Assembly: GCA_963783045.1 (NCBI GenBank)
Contig: CAWAMD010000002.1
Span: 669,407-733,406, forward strand
Length of the DNA: 64,000 nucleotides
Source: CAWAMD01 sp963783045
GTDB taxonomy: Bacteria; Actinomycetota; Nitriliruptoria; Nitriliruptorales; Nitriliruptoraceae
Direction of reading: 5' to 3'
The position numbers and the translations under genes are program-made. Under the pieces are notes generated by a model, which made no database searches, was not told where the DNA came from, and worked only from the letters and a program-made list of their open reading frames with translations. Of this stretch, positions 14,743 to 23,117 are shown in pieces; within the stretch, counting starts at the first letter, position 1; every line of letters begins with the position of its first letter.

Positions 14743-15462
14743 TCAGGTGCCGGTGTCGTCGTGCCAGCGCAACCCGTGGTGGGCCATGGCGGCGGACAGG
14801 TCGGGGTCGTCGAGGTTGATGGGCGCGGCGTCTTCGTCGCGCAGTCGCGAGTCGCCGGCGGGCGTTTCGAACAGCGCCACGTTGGTCAGCTCGTCACCGA
14901 ACCGCGACCGGTAGACGATGCCGTCGAACTGGCGCGTGCCGTCGGCGCCGGTGCACTCGTAGACGTGGCGGGACAGCGCCTGGGTGAACGCACGGGGAGC
15001 CGACAGCCGGATCGCCGCGGCGTCGAGATCCTCGAGCTGGAAGCGCACGACCTCCCGCGAGAGGTGCTGGCGCAGATGTGCCAGCGACCGGCTGTGGCCG
15101 ACCTGAGCAGCGCGGGCGGTCAGACGTGCCTGGCCCATGACACGTGCGCTCGCCCAGGACAGCGGCAGGCCGCCCGGCGCAACCACCGGTGTCGGCGCCG
15201 GGCCGTCGTCGACGATCTCTGCCAGGCCGGCGACGACCGCAGGGTCCGCACGAAACGGCCCGAGCGCCTCGACGAACGCACCGAACCGGCTCGTCGCCGC
15301 GTACAGGACCCGGTAGGAACCCTGCGGGTCGTCCCAGCGGCCATCGAACCGGCCCCGTCGGTCCGCGAACGCCCAGTCCACGAACCGCCACGGCGACGGG
15401 GGCCGCCCGACCCGGAAGACCGACTGATCCTGGAAGTCGGCCGGTTCGAGGTCGCAGCCCAT
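14743..15462 (-). CDS. RES-domain NAD+-degrading toxin
   Basis: This 239-residue protein has the RES-domain layout: VFRVGRPPSPWRF near the N-terminus (the conserved Arg), GSYRVLYAATSRFGAFVEAL around residue 50 (Tyr/Glu region) and DGIVYRSRFGDELTNVALFE near residue 190 (the conserved Ser). RES toxins deplete NAD+ by phosphorolysis. ATG 15462 shares one base with the antitoxin stop (TGATG), so translation is coupled; the longer upstream frame is antisense noise. A decayed duplicate of its 3' end is at 5945-6262. Confidence 0.85.
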   Translation of the reverse strand: MGCDLEPADFQDQSVFRVGRPPSPWRFVDWAFADRRGRFDGRWDDPQGSYRVLYAATSRFGAFVEALGPFRADPAVVAGLAEIVDDGPAPTPVVAPGGLPLSWASARVMGQARLTARAAQVGHSRSLAHLRQHLSREVVRFQLEDLDAAAIRLSAPRAFTQALSRHVYECTGADGTRQFDGIVYRSRFGDELTNVALFETPAGDSRLRDEDAAPINLDDPDLSAAMAHHGLRWHDDTGT

Positions 15463-15851
15463 CAGGCCGCGACGAACGCCCGGGCAGCCGCGAGCACCTG
15501 CGGGCCGACCTCGTCGAGTTCGCCCTCCCGCAGCAACCGCGCAGGCGACCGGTCGTCCAGCCGCGGGTTGAGCCCCTGGAACCACGCCTGGACGACACCC
15601 GGCGCTTCGAACGCGAGCAGCAGCTCGACCACCTGCAGCGCCACCCGCAGCCGCTCGGGGACCGGCGAGCGCGGCTCACGCGCCCCGTCGGCCCACTCGC
15701 GCACCGCCCGGGTCTCACGCACGTCGGCGACATACGCCACCAGCTTGGCGCCGAGCACATCCCGCAGCTCGGCCACCACCGCCGCCACCGGCAACCGGTA
15801 GGCACGATCGTGCGCCGCGAAATCCGGCCGCGCGACAGACGCCTCCGACAT
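15462..15851 (-). CDS. Xre/MbcA/ParS-type antitoxin of the RES module
   Basis: This 129-residue protein begins MSEASVARPDFAAHDRAYRL, carries a helical central DNA-binding region and ends in a region typical of the toxin-binding MbcA/ParS/Xre domain: VQAWFQGLNPRLDDRSPARL, followed by AARAFVAA. ATG 15851 follows GGAGG with six bases between; the frame extends upstream but without similarity. The antitoxin precedes the toxin as expected. A truncated twin with the same 5' region lies at 1455-1622. Confidence 0.82.
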   Translation of the reverse strand: MSEASVARPDFAAHDRAYRLPVAAVVAELRDVLGAKLVAYVADVRETRAVREWADGAREPRSPVPERLRVALQVVELLLAFEAPGVVQAWFQGLNPRLDDRSPARLLREGELDEVGPQVLAAARAFVAA

Positions 15852-16010
15852 GACCATCCTCCCTAACAGGCCCCACTTTATCACAGGTCGGATCACACCC
15901 TTGATACACCGCAAGCGCCCTCCCAGGTGCCGCCAACATCGTTGGCCCTTCGAAGGCATGTCGTACCGTCCCGGTACACCACGGCTGCATCGCTCGGTAA
16001 GGAGCACGTC

Positions 16011-16673
16011 GTGCAGGACGCAGGTCAGGAACCGGGCTTCGGGCAGCTCCACCCTGAACTACTCGAGGCGCTCACGAGGTCCGGTCATGGCGTGCGACTG
16101 GCGTCTGAGGTCGGACAGGTGGCCCAGCAGTACGGGGTCACCATGCTGTGGGCACAGATCCTCGAGTTCGCGACGAAGCTCGCGGAGCCGGCCCTTGACG
16201 GCCCGACCGAAGACGATGCCTCACGCAGGCACGTGGAAGACCGACGTGCAGGCACGTTGAACAACGGGATCAGAGCGCTCTCGGACGCCTCACGCGAGGA
16301 ACCGTCGTCAGGCAGACGCGCGCTGACCGAGGCCCTGCACGATGCCCGGCGCCGCCGCAACGAACTCGCCCACGACTTCTGGTGGTCGGCGTTCCCGGCC
16401 ATGATGGCGTCGCAGACGGACACGGTGCTCAGGCGGCTCACCGAGGACCAGATCCTGTTCACGACGCTTGTTGAGCGGTTGTTCGACGTTGCGCTCATTC
16501 CCGGCGTCGAGCGCCGAGACATTCACCTCGCTGACTTCGCGAAAGCGGCCTCGATCCTTGCCGCCGGTCTCGTCTACCGGCCGGATGACTTCGAGGGGGT
16601 CGACCTGCTCGCGGATGCTGACCTGCTCGTCGACTGGTTTCAGGGGCTACTGGCCGAAGACGATTGGGGGTGA
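16011..16673 (+). CDS. Helical protein with a possible HEPN RNase motif
   Basis: This 220-residue protein starts at GTG 16011, with AAGGAG six bases upstream. It is helical and acidic. The most striking element is RRRRNELAHDFWW near residue 120: RNELAH is an Arg-x4-His motif, the form used by HEPN-family ribonucleases. It is preceded by a Ser/Glu-rich region and followed by QILFTTLVERLFDVALI and an acidic C-terminal helix. I recognise no named family, so the HEPN reading is inference from one motif. It stands alone between a toxin-antitoxin module and the pilus operon and could be a toxin or defence protein. Confidence 0.55.
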   Translation: MQDAGQEPGFGQLHPELLEALTRSGHGVRLASEVGQVAQQYGVTMLWAQILEFATKLAEPALDGPTEDDASRRHVEDRRAGTLNNGIRALSDASREEPSSGRRALTEALHDARRRRNELAHDFWWSAFPAMMASQTDTVLRRLTEDQILFTTLVERLFDVALIPGVERRDIHLADFAKAASILAAGLVYRPDDFEGVDLLADADLLVDWFQGLLAEDDWG

Positions 16674-16691
16674 GCGGCGAGGAGAGGACGG

Positions 16692-19600
16692 TCACACGCC
16701 GGCCATGAGGTTTTGGAAGGCGAGTTCGGTTTCGGGGGCGGGGGTGGAGACGTAGCCGGCGATTTCGTCGGCGTCGGCGGCGTGGCGTCGGCGGAGTTGC
16801 CGCCAGATGTGGGGGATGCGTTCGGGGTGGCCGCGGTCGCGTTCGAGTTCGGCGCGTTCGAGGTAGAGGGCGTCGGCGGGGTCGAGCAGCTGGAGGCCTT
16901 GGCGGATGGCGGTTTCGGCGGCGTCGTAGTTGCCGGCGCGCCGGTGGGTCCGGGCGACCTCGACGGCGGCGTCTTGGAGCTGGATGATGGCCCGCTGGGT
17001 GATGTCGGCGGCCCAGGTGACCGGCAGGTCTTCGAAGGGTTCGCCGCGGACGAGGTCGAGGGCGGCGGTCAGCTCGGCGATGGCGAGTTCGGCGGGCAGG
17101 TCGCGGGCGATCGCGAGGTGCGCGAAGGCGCGGTCGAGGTCGCTGCCGACGTGGTCGGAGAGCCGGATGCGCTGGTTGCCGGTGCGGCGGGGAACGAGCG
17201 GTTGGCCGTCGGGGCCGTCGCCGAGAGTGGCGCGTAGCCGGGTGAGTGCGGCGGTCACCCGCTGGCTGCCGGGGCGGGCGGCACGGCCCGCCCAGACGGC
17301 GTCGTCGAGACGTTCCTTGGACACGCCGTCGCGGTGGGTGACCAGGTAGGCGAGCACCTCGGTGGTCCGTGGGGTGAGCCCGTCGACGGGGGCCCCGTCG
17401 CAGCGGACCTCGGTGGGGCCGAGCAGCTGGACCTCGCAGAAGGCCGGGCCGGTGCCCGTGTCGGTCGGTTCGGGGTCGGGACGGCCGGTCGGGGTGGGTG
17501 CGGGCCGGTGGCCGTTGCCGTTGACGCGGGCGCTGTGGGCACCGGCGGCAGCATGGTCGCTCTCGGCGGTGCGGGTGTCTGCCGGTGGTGGCCGCTGGGG
17601 GTCGGCGACGGCACGGTCCTGTGTGGCCGGTTCGCTGGGCTTGTCGTGGTGGTCAGCAGCGGGGTGGGGGTCAGCGGGTTGGGTGGCGCCATGGTCGAGG
17701 CGGGCGAGCTCGTGGTCGATGAGGTCGGGGTCGACCGCGGGGAGGGCGAGGGTGATCTGGCCGCCGTCGGGGAGGGTGAGCCGGCCGGTGTCTTGGTCGA
17801 CGAGGTGGAGCTGCCACGTGCCGCGGTCGGGTGGGCCGGCGGCGATGGCGCCGACGTGTCCGTCCAGGGCGGTGGGGATGTCGGGCAGGGTGGCGTCGGG
17901 GTGGGCGACGAGCAGCCGGGGGGTGCGGTCGTCGGCGACGATCTGGAGGTCGTGTTCGCGGCTGGCGGCGTCGAGTTCGCCGGTGAGGTCGTCGACGTGG
18001 CGGATCCGGTCGAGGCAGGTCAGCTGGCGGTCGCCGGCGATGGTGACCTCGACGGGGATGGCGAGCCGGGAGGTCGCGATCTCGAGGGCGAGGGCACGTA
18101 GCCGGCGGCGCACCGGCTTGTCGGGGCCGTCGAGGGTGAGGATGGGCAGGGCGGCGAGGTCGGCGAGCAGGGTGGTGGTCCCGGTGCGGCCGAGGGTGGC
18201 CAGCAGCGGCAGGCCGATGGACCGTTCGGGGCCGGCGACGCCGAGGGTGGTCTGCCAGCCGACGGGGCCGTTGGTGCCGTCGTGGGCCAGCGTCCAGGGG
18301 GCGGGCGGGTCGGGCAGTACGGCACGGTCGTCGAAGAGGAGTTGCACGTGTCCGTCGTCGTGGAGGGTGACCAGGGCGGGGTGCACGTCGGGGGGGATGG
18401 TGGCGAGCAAGCTGGCGAGGTCGTCGCAGACCCGGCCAGGCAGTGCGGCGGTGTCGAGGTCGGCGAGGTGGTCGTCGGTGTCGGGCAGCGGGGTCGGTAG
18501 CCGCAGGCCGGCGCCGCGTTGGTGCAGGGCCCGGCGGCGCCGCCAGCGGATGGTGGCGAGCACACCGGCCGCGACCAGGCCGGCGGCGGCGAGCCCGGCG
18601 CCGAGCCCGACCGGGACACCGAGGCCGGTGACCGGCTCCCCGTCGTTCTCGCCGGCGTGGCGTTGCGGGCCGGTTGGGGCGGGGTCGGCGTGCCGGTTGG
18701 TGATGGTGGTGCGCCAGCCGTCGTGGCCGACGGTCGACGGGCCGGCCTCAGAGGGCGGCGCTGTCGGTGCGGGTCCGGCCGGGTCGTGGCGGGTCGTGGC
18801 GGGTGGGGTGGGTGCGGTGGTGTGGTCGGCCGTGGCGGTGGGGTCGGGAGGGGTGGCCGGGATGGTCAGCTGCTGGTCGGGGTAGAGCAGGTCCGGGTCG
18901 TCGGGGTCGGCGAGCTGGTGGCGGTTGGTGTCGATGAGGGTGTGCCAGTAGGGGCGGATCTCGTCGTCGTCGGGTGGCCGGTCCCAGGCGTCGTCGAGCA
19001 GCCGCTGGGCGATGGTCCAGAAGTTGTCGCCGGGGGCGACCTGCCAGCGCCGCGTGTCCGGCCGTGCCCGGGTGCCGGCCGGGGGCGCCGGCGGGCCGGC
19101 GGGCGGGGCGGGTGAGGGGGCCGGGTCGGCGACGGTGGTCGCGGCGGGTGGCCTCTGGTCGGGGTGGCGGGCCGGGCGGCTGGTGGTGGGGGCGGGGACG
19201 GCCAGCCGCCAGCCGGGGGTGAGGGTGTCGGTGTCGGGGCCGATGGTGGTGCCGTCGGGCATGGTGGCACCGAGGTTGGCGTCGCGGATCTCGCGCCAGC
19301 GCATCCCGTCGTCGAGGTGGCGTTCGGCCAGCCGCCACCAGGAGTCACGGGCGGCGACGGTGACGGTGCGCTGGCGCACGTCGACCGTGGTGCTGGTGGC
19401 GGGTGGCGCCGGCGGCGGGGTGTGGTCGGCGGGGGCGAGGGCGGGGCTCGACGGCGCTGCGGCGACGACGGTGTGCAGTGGGGTGGCGGCTGCGGCCCGG
19501 GGGTTGCTGGTGGTGGCGGCGAGCAGCGCGACGGCGGCGATGAGCCGGGCGGCGAGCGGCTGGATGCCGGGCAGCAGCGGCAGGATGGTGGCGGTGCGCC

Positions 19601-19865
19601 GGCGCAGGTAGGCGGTGGCCTCGACGGTCAGTGCGCCGGCGAGCTGGGCCCAGGCGGCCCAGACGATGACGGCGAGCAGCTTGATGATGGTGGTGTCGGC
19701 GATCCCGGTGCGGGTGGTGGCGGTGAGCTGGTCGAGGCTGGGCCAGACGGTCGGCAGCGGCCAGCCGACGGTGCGGATCAGCGCTGTGGGGATGCCGACA
19801 GCCAGTCCGGTCAGCAGGGCCAGGGCGGCGGTGCCGGTGGCGGCCTGTCGGAGCCGGGCGGTCAT
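16692..19865 (-). CDS. Membrane LysM / BTAD (SARP-like) regulator of the pilus operon
   Basis: This 1057-residue protein has several N-terminal membrane segments (ALALLTGLAVGIPTALI; LLAVIVWAAWAQLAGAL) and then two LysM-like modules in Pro/Thr-rich linkers (DSWWRLAERHLDDGMRW; PGDNFWTIAQRLLDDAW). Next are a further membrane helix (around residue 420, GLGAGLAAAGLVAAGVLATI), a long middle region and a C-terminal winged helix plus bacterial transcriptional activator domain (LLGPTEVRCDGAPVDGL to the end). It would anchor to the cell wall or membrane and bind DNA or a partner. It is the last gene of the Tad operon, overlapping the TadG-like gene by four bases. Proteins of this composite type accompany Tad loci in other actinobacteria. 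Confidence 0.8.
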   Translation of the reverse strand: MTARLRQAATGTAALALLTGLAVGIPTALIRTVGWPLPTVWPSLDQLTATTRTGIADTTIIKLLAVIVWAAWAQLAGALTVEATAYLRRRTATILPLLPGIQPLAARLIAAVALLAATTSNPRAAAATPLHTVVAAAPSSPALAPADHTPPPAPPATSTTVDVRQRTVTVAARDSWWRLAERHLDDGMRWREIRDANLGATMPDGTTIGPDTDTLTPGWRLAVPAPTTSRPARHPDQRPPAATTVADPAPSPAPPAGPPAPPAGTRARPDTRRWQVAPGDNFWTIAQRLLDDAWDRPPDDDEIRPYWHTLIDTNRHQLADPDDPDLLYPDQQLTIPATPPDPTATADHTTAPTPPATTRHDPAGPAPTAPPSEAGPSTVGHDGWRTTITNRHADPAPTGPQRHAGENDGEPVTGLGVPVGLGAGLAAAGLVAAGVLATIRWRRRRALHQRGAGLRLPTPLPDTDDHLADLDTAALPGRVCDDLASLLATIPPDVHPALVTLHDDGHVQLLFDDRAVLPDPPAPWTLAHDGTNGPVGWQTTLGVAGPERSIGLPLLATLGRTGTTTLLADLAALPILTLDGPDKPVRRRLRALALEIATSRLAIPVEVTIAGDRQLTCLDRIRHVDDLTGELDAASREHDLQIVADDRTPRLLVAHPDATLPDIPTALDGHVGAIAAGPPDRGTWQLHLVDQDTGRLTLPDGGQITLALPAVDPDLIDHELARLDHGATQPADPHPAADHHDKPSEPATQDRAVADPQRPPPADTRTAESDHAAAGAHSARVNGNGHRPAPTPTGRPDPEPTDTGTGPAFCEVQLLGPTEVRCDGAPVDGLTPRTTEVLAYLVTHRDGVSKERLDDAVWAGRAARPGSQRVTAALTRLRATLGDGPDGQPLVPRRTGNQRIRLSDHVGSDLDRAFAHLAIARDLPAELAIAELTAALDLVRGEPFEDLPVTWAADITQRAIIQLQDAAVEVARTHRRAGNYDAAETAIRQGLQLLDPADALYLERAELERDRGHPERIPHIWRQLRRRHAADADEIAGYVSTPAPETELAFQNLMAGV

Positions 19866-20278
19866 GGGGCACCTCCGGTGAGGACGTCGGAGACGGCGGT
19901 GGCCGAGGCGGTGGCGGCGATGGGCCGGGCGGGCAGGGGCAGGAGCCGCATCGGCTGGCTGGTGGTGACGGTCACGGTGACGGTCGCGGCGTGGACGGTG
20001 ACGACGCCGTGGGCGCCGGCGGCGGCCAGGAACCGTTGGGCGGCGGCGTCGGCGGCGGCCGGGTCGAGGGTGGGGTGGCCGGCGTGGACCGCGGCGAGGT
20101 CGAGCTGCTGGGCGCCGGCTCGGGCGGCGCCGGCGGCCAGGTCGCGGGCGGCGGCGATGGCGGTGATGATCGCGCCGCCGTCGTAGGCCAGCCCGGCGAC
20201 CGCGATCAGCGCGATCGTGAGCACGGCGACGAGCGCGGTCACGGTCCCGTCCTGGGCGTGTATGCGGCCGGCGGGCAT
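19862..20278 (-). CDS. TadG-like pseudopilin (Flp pilus accessory)
   Basis: This 138-residue protein begins with a short basic leader, then DGTVTALVAVLTIALIAVAG, a hydrophobic helix near the N-terminus as in the TadE/TadG class. The remaining Ala-rich domain would be outside the membrane. Its start overlaps the upstream TadE-like stop by one base (TGATG). It lacks the large von Willebrand domain of full-length TadG. Confidence 0.75.
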   Translation of the reverse strand: MPAGRIHAQDGTVTALVAVLTIALIAVAGLAYDGGAIITAIAAARDLAAGAARAGAQQLDLAAVHAGHPTLDPAAADAAAQRFLAAAGAHGVVTVHAATVTVTVTTSQPMRLLPLPARPIAATASATAVSDVLTGGAP

Positions 20279-20691
20279 CAGGGGCCTGCCCGGTAGGTGT
20301 CGATGGGTTGGGTGGCGGTCGCGATCGACCAGCGGGTGCCGGGGATTGCCAGCAGGGCCAGGCGGGTGTTGGCCAGCCGGCAGGCGACGGTGACGGTGAC
20401 GGTGCCGCCGGGGGTCAGGGCGGTGGTGTCGAGCCGGACGGTGGTCTGCTGGCAGCCGATCCCGGCGGTGTGCAGGTTGGCGGCGGCGGCCGTGCGGGCG
20501 AGGTCGGTGGCGGTGGCGGGGTCGGCGGCGGTGGCGGCGGCGCGGGCGGCGCGGGCGGCGGCGACGCGCACGTCGGCGTCGGCTTGGGCGGCCCGGCCGG
20601 CGTAGACGATCAGGAGCATGAGCGCGAGCAGGGCGGGGGTGACGATCGCGGTTTCCACGGCGATGCTGCCGGTCTGGCCGGCCCGGGTCAT
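20278..20691 (-). CDS. TadE-like pseudopilin 2
   Basis: This 137-residue protein has the leader MTRAGQTGSIAVETAIVTP with Glu close behind the presumed processing glycine, followed by the helix ALLALMLLIVYAGRAA. That is the TadE pattern. The extracellular part holds two cysteines (IGCQQT and VACRLAN) that could form a disulphide. ATG 20691 overlaps the preceding TadE-like gene (ATGA). The much longer upstream frame is antisense noise. Confidence 0.78.
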   Translation of the reverse strand: MTRAGQTGSIAVETAIVTPALLALMLLIVYAGRAAQADADVRVAAARAARAAATAADPATATDLARTAAAANLHTAGIGCQQTTVRLDTTALTPGGTVTVTVACRLANTRLALLAIPGTRWSIATATQPIDTYRAGP

Positions 20692-21077
20692 CGGTCGGCC
20701 TCGCTGATGAACGTCTCGATGGGTGCGGCGGCGTGCGCGGTGACGTGCCAGGTCAGGCCGGGCACGACGTTGGGGGCGGTGCCGGTGACGGTCGCGGTCG
20801 CCAGCCGCGTCTGCCGGTCGACGACGATGCGGACCTGGGTGAGGTTGCCGGCCTGGGCGAGCAGCCCGGCCGCCGCGTGGCGTCCCTGATCGGGGGTTCC
20901 TGTGGGCAGTGCGGCGGTGGCCGCGGCGGTGTCGGCGGCGGCGTCGGCGAGCTGGGTCGCGTGGGTCCACAGGCCGAACTGGACCGCGAGCATGATCAGA
21001 ACCAGCAGGGCGGGCATGAGCACCGCCAGCTGGGTCGCGATCATCCCGGCCTGCCTGCCACCGTCCGGGCGGGTCAT
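20688..21077 (-). CDS. TadE-like pseudopilin 1
   Basis: This 129-residue protein has the leader MTRPDGGRQAGMIATQLAVL, then PALLVLIMLAVQFGLW and an Ala-rich helical domain. The conserved glutamate of TadE is replaced by Gln in TQLAVL, which is unusual. ATG 21077 overlaps the Flp gene stop by four bases. Confidence 0.72.
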   Translation of the reverse strand: MTRPDGGRQAGMIATQLAVLMPALLVLIMLAVQFGLWTHATQLADAAADTAAATAALPTGTPDQGRHAAAGLLAQAGNLTQVRIVVDRQTRLATATVTGTAPNVVPGLTWHVTAHAAAPIETFISEADR

Positions 21078-21307
21078 TGGGCGGGGGCGTCGGGGACGGG
21101 GATGTTCTGGGCGTTGGTCTTGGCGGCCGCGTAGATGATGCCCATGACCACGATCGCGGCGCCGACCAGCAGGAAGGTGACCACGGCGATCTCGGTGGTG
21201 GTCAGCCCGTCCTGGTCGTCGCGCCATCGGCGGGCCGTCTCGGCGGCCCGGCCGGGGGCGGCCCACAGGGCGGTGTGCAGCCGGATGAGGATCAGGGTGA
21301 GCATCAT
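21074..21307 (-). CDS. flp: Flp-type major pilin precursor
   Basis: This 77-residue prepilin has a positively charged leader of about 34 residues ending DDQDG, then LTTTEIAVVTFLLVGAAIVV. The glycine followed by a hydrophobic stretch with Glu at position +5 is the signature processed by a prepilin peptidase. No peptidase (TadV/CpaA) is present in the window, so it must be supplied from elsewhere. The gene is coupled at both ends to tadC and the TadE-like gene by 4-base overlaps. Confidence 0.78.
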   Translation of the reverse strand: MMLTLILIRLHTALWAAPGRAAETARRWRDDQDGLTTTEIAVVTFLLVGAAIVVMGIIYAAAKTNAQNIPVPDAPAQ

Positions 21308-22269
21308 GGGTGGCTCCTGGTGTCGGCGGGAACGGGCGTGGCCGGTTGACAGGCCGCGGGGCCGTTCGCGGTGGCGGGTGGGGTGGCGCAGCCGGCGGTG
21401 GACACCTGCGTGATCGCCTTGACGGCGGGGAAGACGATGAACAGCAGGAACCCGGCGAGCAGCACGGCGGTGGGCAGGTTCATCCGTTCGGTGGTCGCCT
21501 CGGCGGCGGCTTCGGTCTGGGCGATCTGATGGGCGCGGAGCGTGTCGGCCTTGACGGCCAGCGACGCGCGGATGCGTGCCCCTTGGGAGCCGGCCAGCCC
21601 GAGGGTGGCGGCCAGGTCACGCAGCTCGGGGGCGCCCAGCCGTTCGCCGAGCTCGTCGAACGCGGTCCACAGCGGCTGGTTGATGCGCCGGGCCCGGTGC
21701 AGCGCGTGGCGGAGCTCGGCGAACGCCCACCCGTCGCCCGCGTCGGCGGCGGCGATCAGGGCGGTCTCGATCCCCGCGCCGCCGGCGAGGATGACGTTGA
21801 CCAGGTCGAGGTAGGCGGACAGGGCATGGGCGAACGCCCGCCGGCGGCGGGTGACCGTGTCGGCCAGCCGCAGGTCTGGCCACAGCCAGCCGGCGGCGGC
21901 CAGGGCCGGGACGGCCAGCCCGACCGCCGGCGGCAGCGGCAGCCCGACGGCCAGCGCGCCCGCCCAGCCGGCCACGCCGGTGGCCAGCCCGGCGCCGGCG
22001 GCCAGCACCTTGTCGCGGGCCCAGACGTGCGCGGGGATGCCGGCCAGGGCCAGCTGCTCGGTCCGTTGCCGGGTGGCCAGCCCGGCGGCGGCCATCACCG
22101 TCGCCAGCCACGACGACGCCCGGCCGGTGCCCGCCCCGTCGGGACGTGGGTGGGGGGCGTGCAGGTCGGCGAGCCGGACGGCGAGCGGGGCCGGGCGGGG
22201 CCGCCAGCCGGCCGCCGCCAGCCACAGGCCCGCGCCGGCGACTAGTCCGGTGAGCAGCGCGACGGTCAT
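21304..22269 (-). CDS. tadC: TadC, pilus platform protein
   Basis: This 321-residue protein starts MTVALLTGLVAGAGLWLAAA and has membrane segments at the N-terminus and C-terminus (PTAVLLAGFLLFIVFPAVKA). Between these is a T2SSF-type cytoplasmic domain (AHALSAYLDLVNVILAGGAG, then GSQGARIRASLAVKADTLR). It forms the inner-membrane platform with TadB. The ATG overlaps the tadB stop (ATGA). Confidence 0.85.
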   Translation of the reverse strand: MTVALLTGLVAGAGLWLAAAGWRPRPAPLAVRLADLHAPHPRPDGAGTGRASSWLATVMAAAGLATRQRTEQLALAGIPAHVWARDKVLAAGAGLATGVAGWAGALAVGLPLPPAVGLAVPALAAAGWLWPDLRLADTVTRRRRAFAHALSAYLDLVNVILAGGAGIETALIAAADAGDGWAFAELRHALHRARRINQPLWTAFDELGERLGAPELRDLAATLGLAGSQGARIRASLAVKADTLRAHQIAQTEAAAEATTERMNLPTAVLLAGFLLFIVFPAVKAITQVSTAGCATPPATANGPAACQPATPVPADTRSHP

Positions 22270-23117
22270 GTCCGGCCCGCCCGGTCGCGGGGGACGAACC
22301 GGTCCGGCAGGGCGATCTCGGACATGCGGGCCAGCAGCCAGCCGCCGGCGGCGAAGATGCCCCCGACGGCGGCCAGGACCGCCTGTCCGGCCACGGAGTC
22401 GTAGGCGTCGAGGTAGCTGCGGTTGAGTAGGAGCAGCAGCGCCAGGGTCGCGGCGACCGACCCGAGGATGATCTTGGCCGAGGTCCGCAGCCGGGCGCGG
22501 GAGACCTCGACCTTGACCCGCATCGTGGCGTCCTGCCGGATCGAGACCGCCAGCCGGCCCAGCAGCCCGGTCAGGTCGGCGGCCTCGAGCCGGGCGGCGA
22601 TCGTGAGTGCGGCGACGACCAGATCGGCCGAGGGGTGGTCGAGGTCGCGGCCGAACGCGGCCAGCGCGTCGGTCAGCCGCTGGTGGCGGACCCGTTCGGC
22701 GAGCAGCCGGACCTGGTCGGCGATCGGGGCCGGGGGGACCGCGGCGGTGGCCACGATTGCCTCTTCGAGGCCGGCGGCAGCGGCCATCGTGTCGCGCAGC
22801 GACTCGGCCCAGCCGGCGATCGCCTCGGTCCGTGCGATCTGGCCGGCCCGTGCCTGGCCGCCGCCGATCAGCCGCGGGACGCTCAGCGTGGCCAGGGCGG
22901 CGAGCAGCCCCCCGACCGGCCAGCCGGTGAGCGCCAGCACGAGGGTGCCGGCCAGCACGGCGGCGCCAGATGCCGCCAGCCGGGCGCGTAGCCGGCCGGC
23001 ACGTGCCGCAACCGCCGCCCGGGTGGGCAGCAGCCGCCAGCCGGCGGCGGCGCCGACGGTCAGCCAGATGCCGGTCCCGGCCACCAGCCCGAGCAGGATC
23101 GTGACCGCGAGGCTCAC
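22266..23117 (-). CDS. tadB: TadB, pilus platform protein
   Basis: This 283-residue protein has N-terminal helices (VTILLGLVAGTGIWLTVGA; AAVLAGTLVLALTGW) and a T2SSF domain (WAESLRDTMAAAAGLEEAI, SIRQDATMRVKVEVSRAR), then two C-terminal helices. Partner of TadC. I chose GTG 23117, which overlaps the tadA stop (GTGA). Confidence 0.85.
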   Translation of the reverse strand: MSLAVTILLGLVAGTGIWLTVGAAAGWRLLPTRAAVAARAGRLRARLAASGAAVLAGTLVLALTGWPVGGLLAALATLSVPRLIGGGQARAGQIARTEAIAGWAESLRDTMAAAAGLEEAIVATAAVPPAPIADQVRLLAERVRHQRLTDALAAFGRDLDHPSADLVVAALTIAARLEAADLTGLLGRLAVSIRQDATMRVKVEVSRARLRTSAKIILGSVAATLALLLLLNRSYLDAYDSVAGQAVLAAVGGIFAAGGWLLARMSEIALPDRFVPRDRAGRT

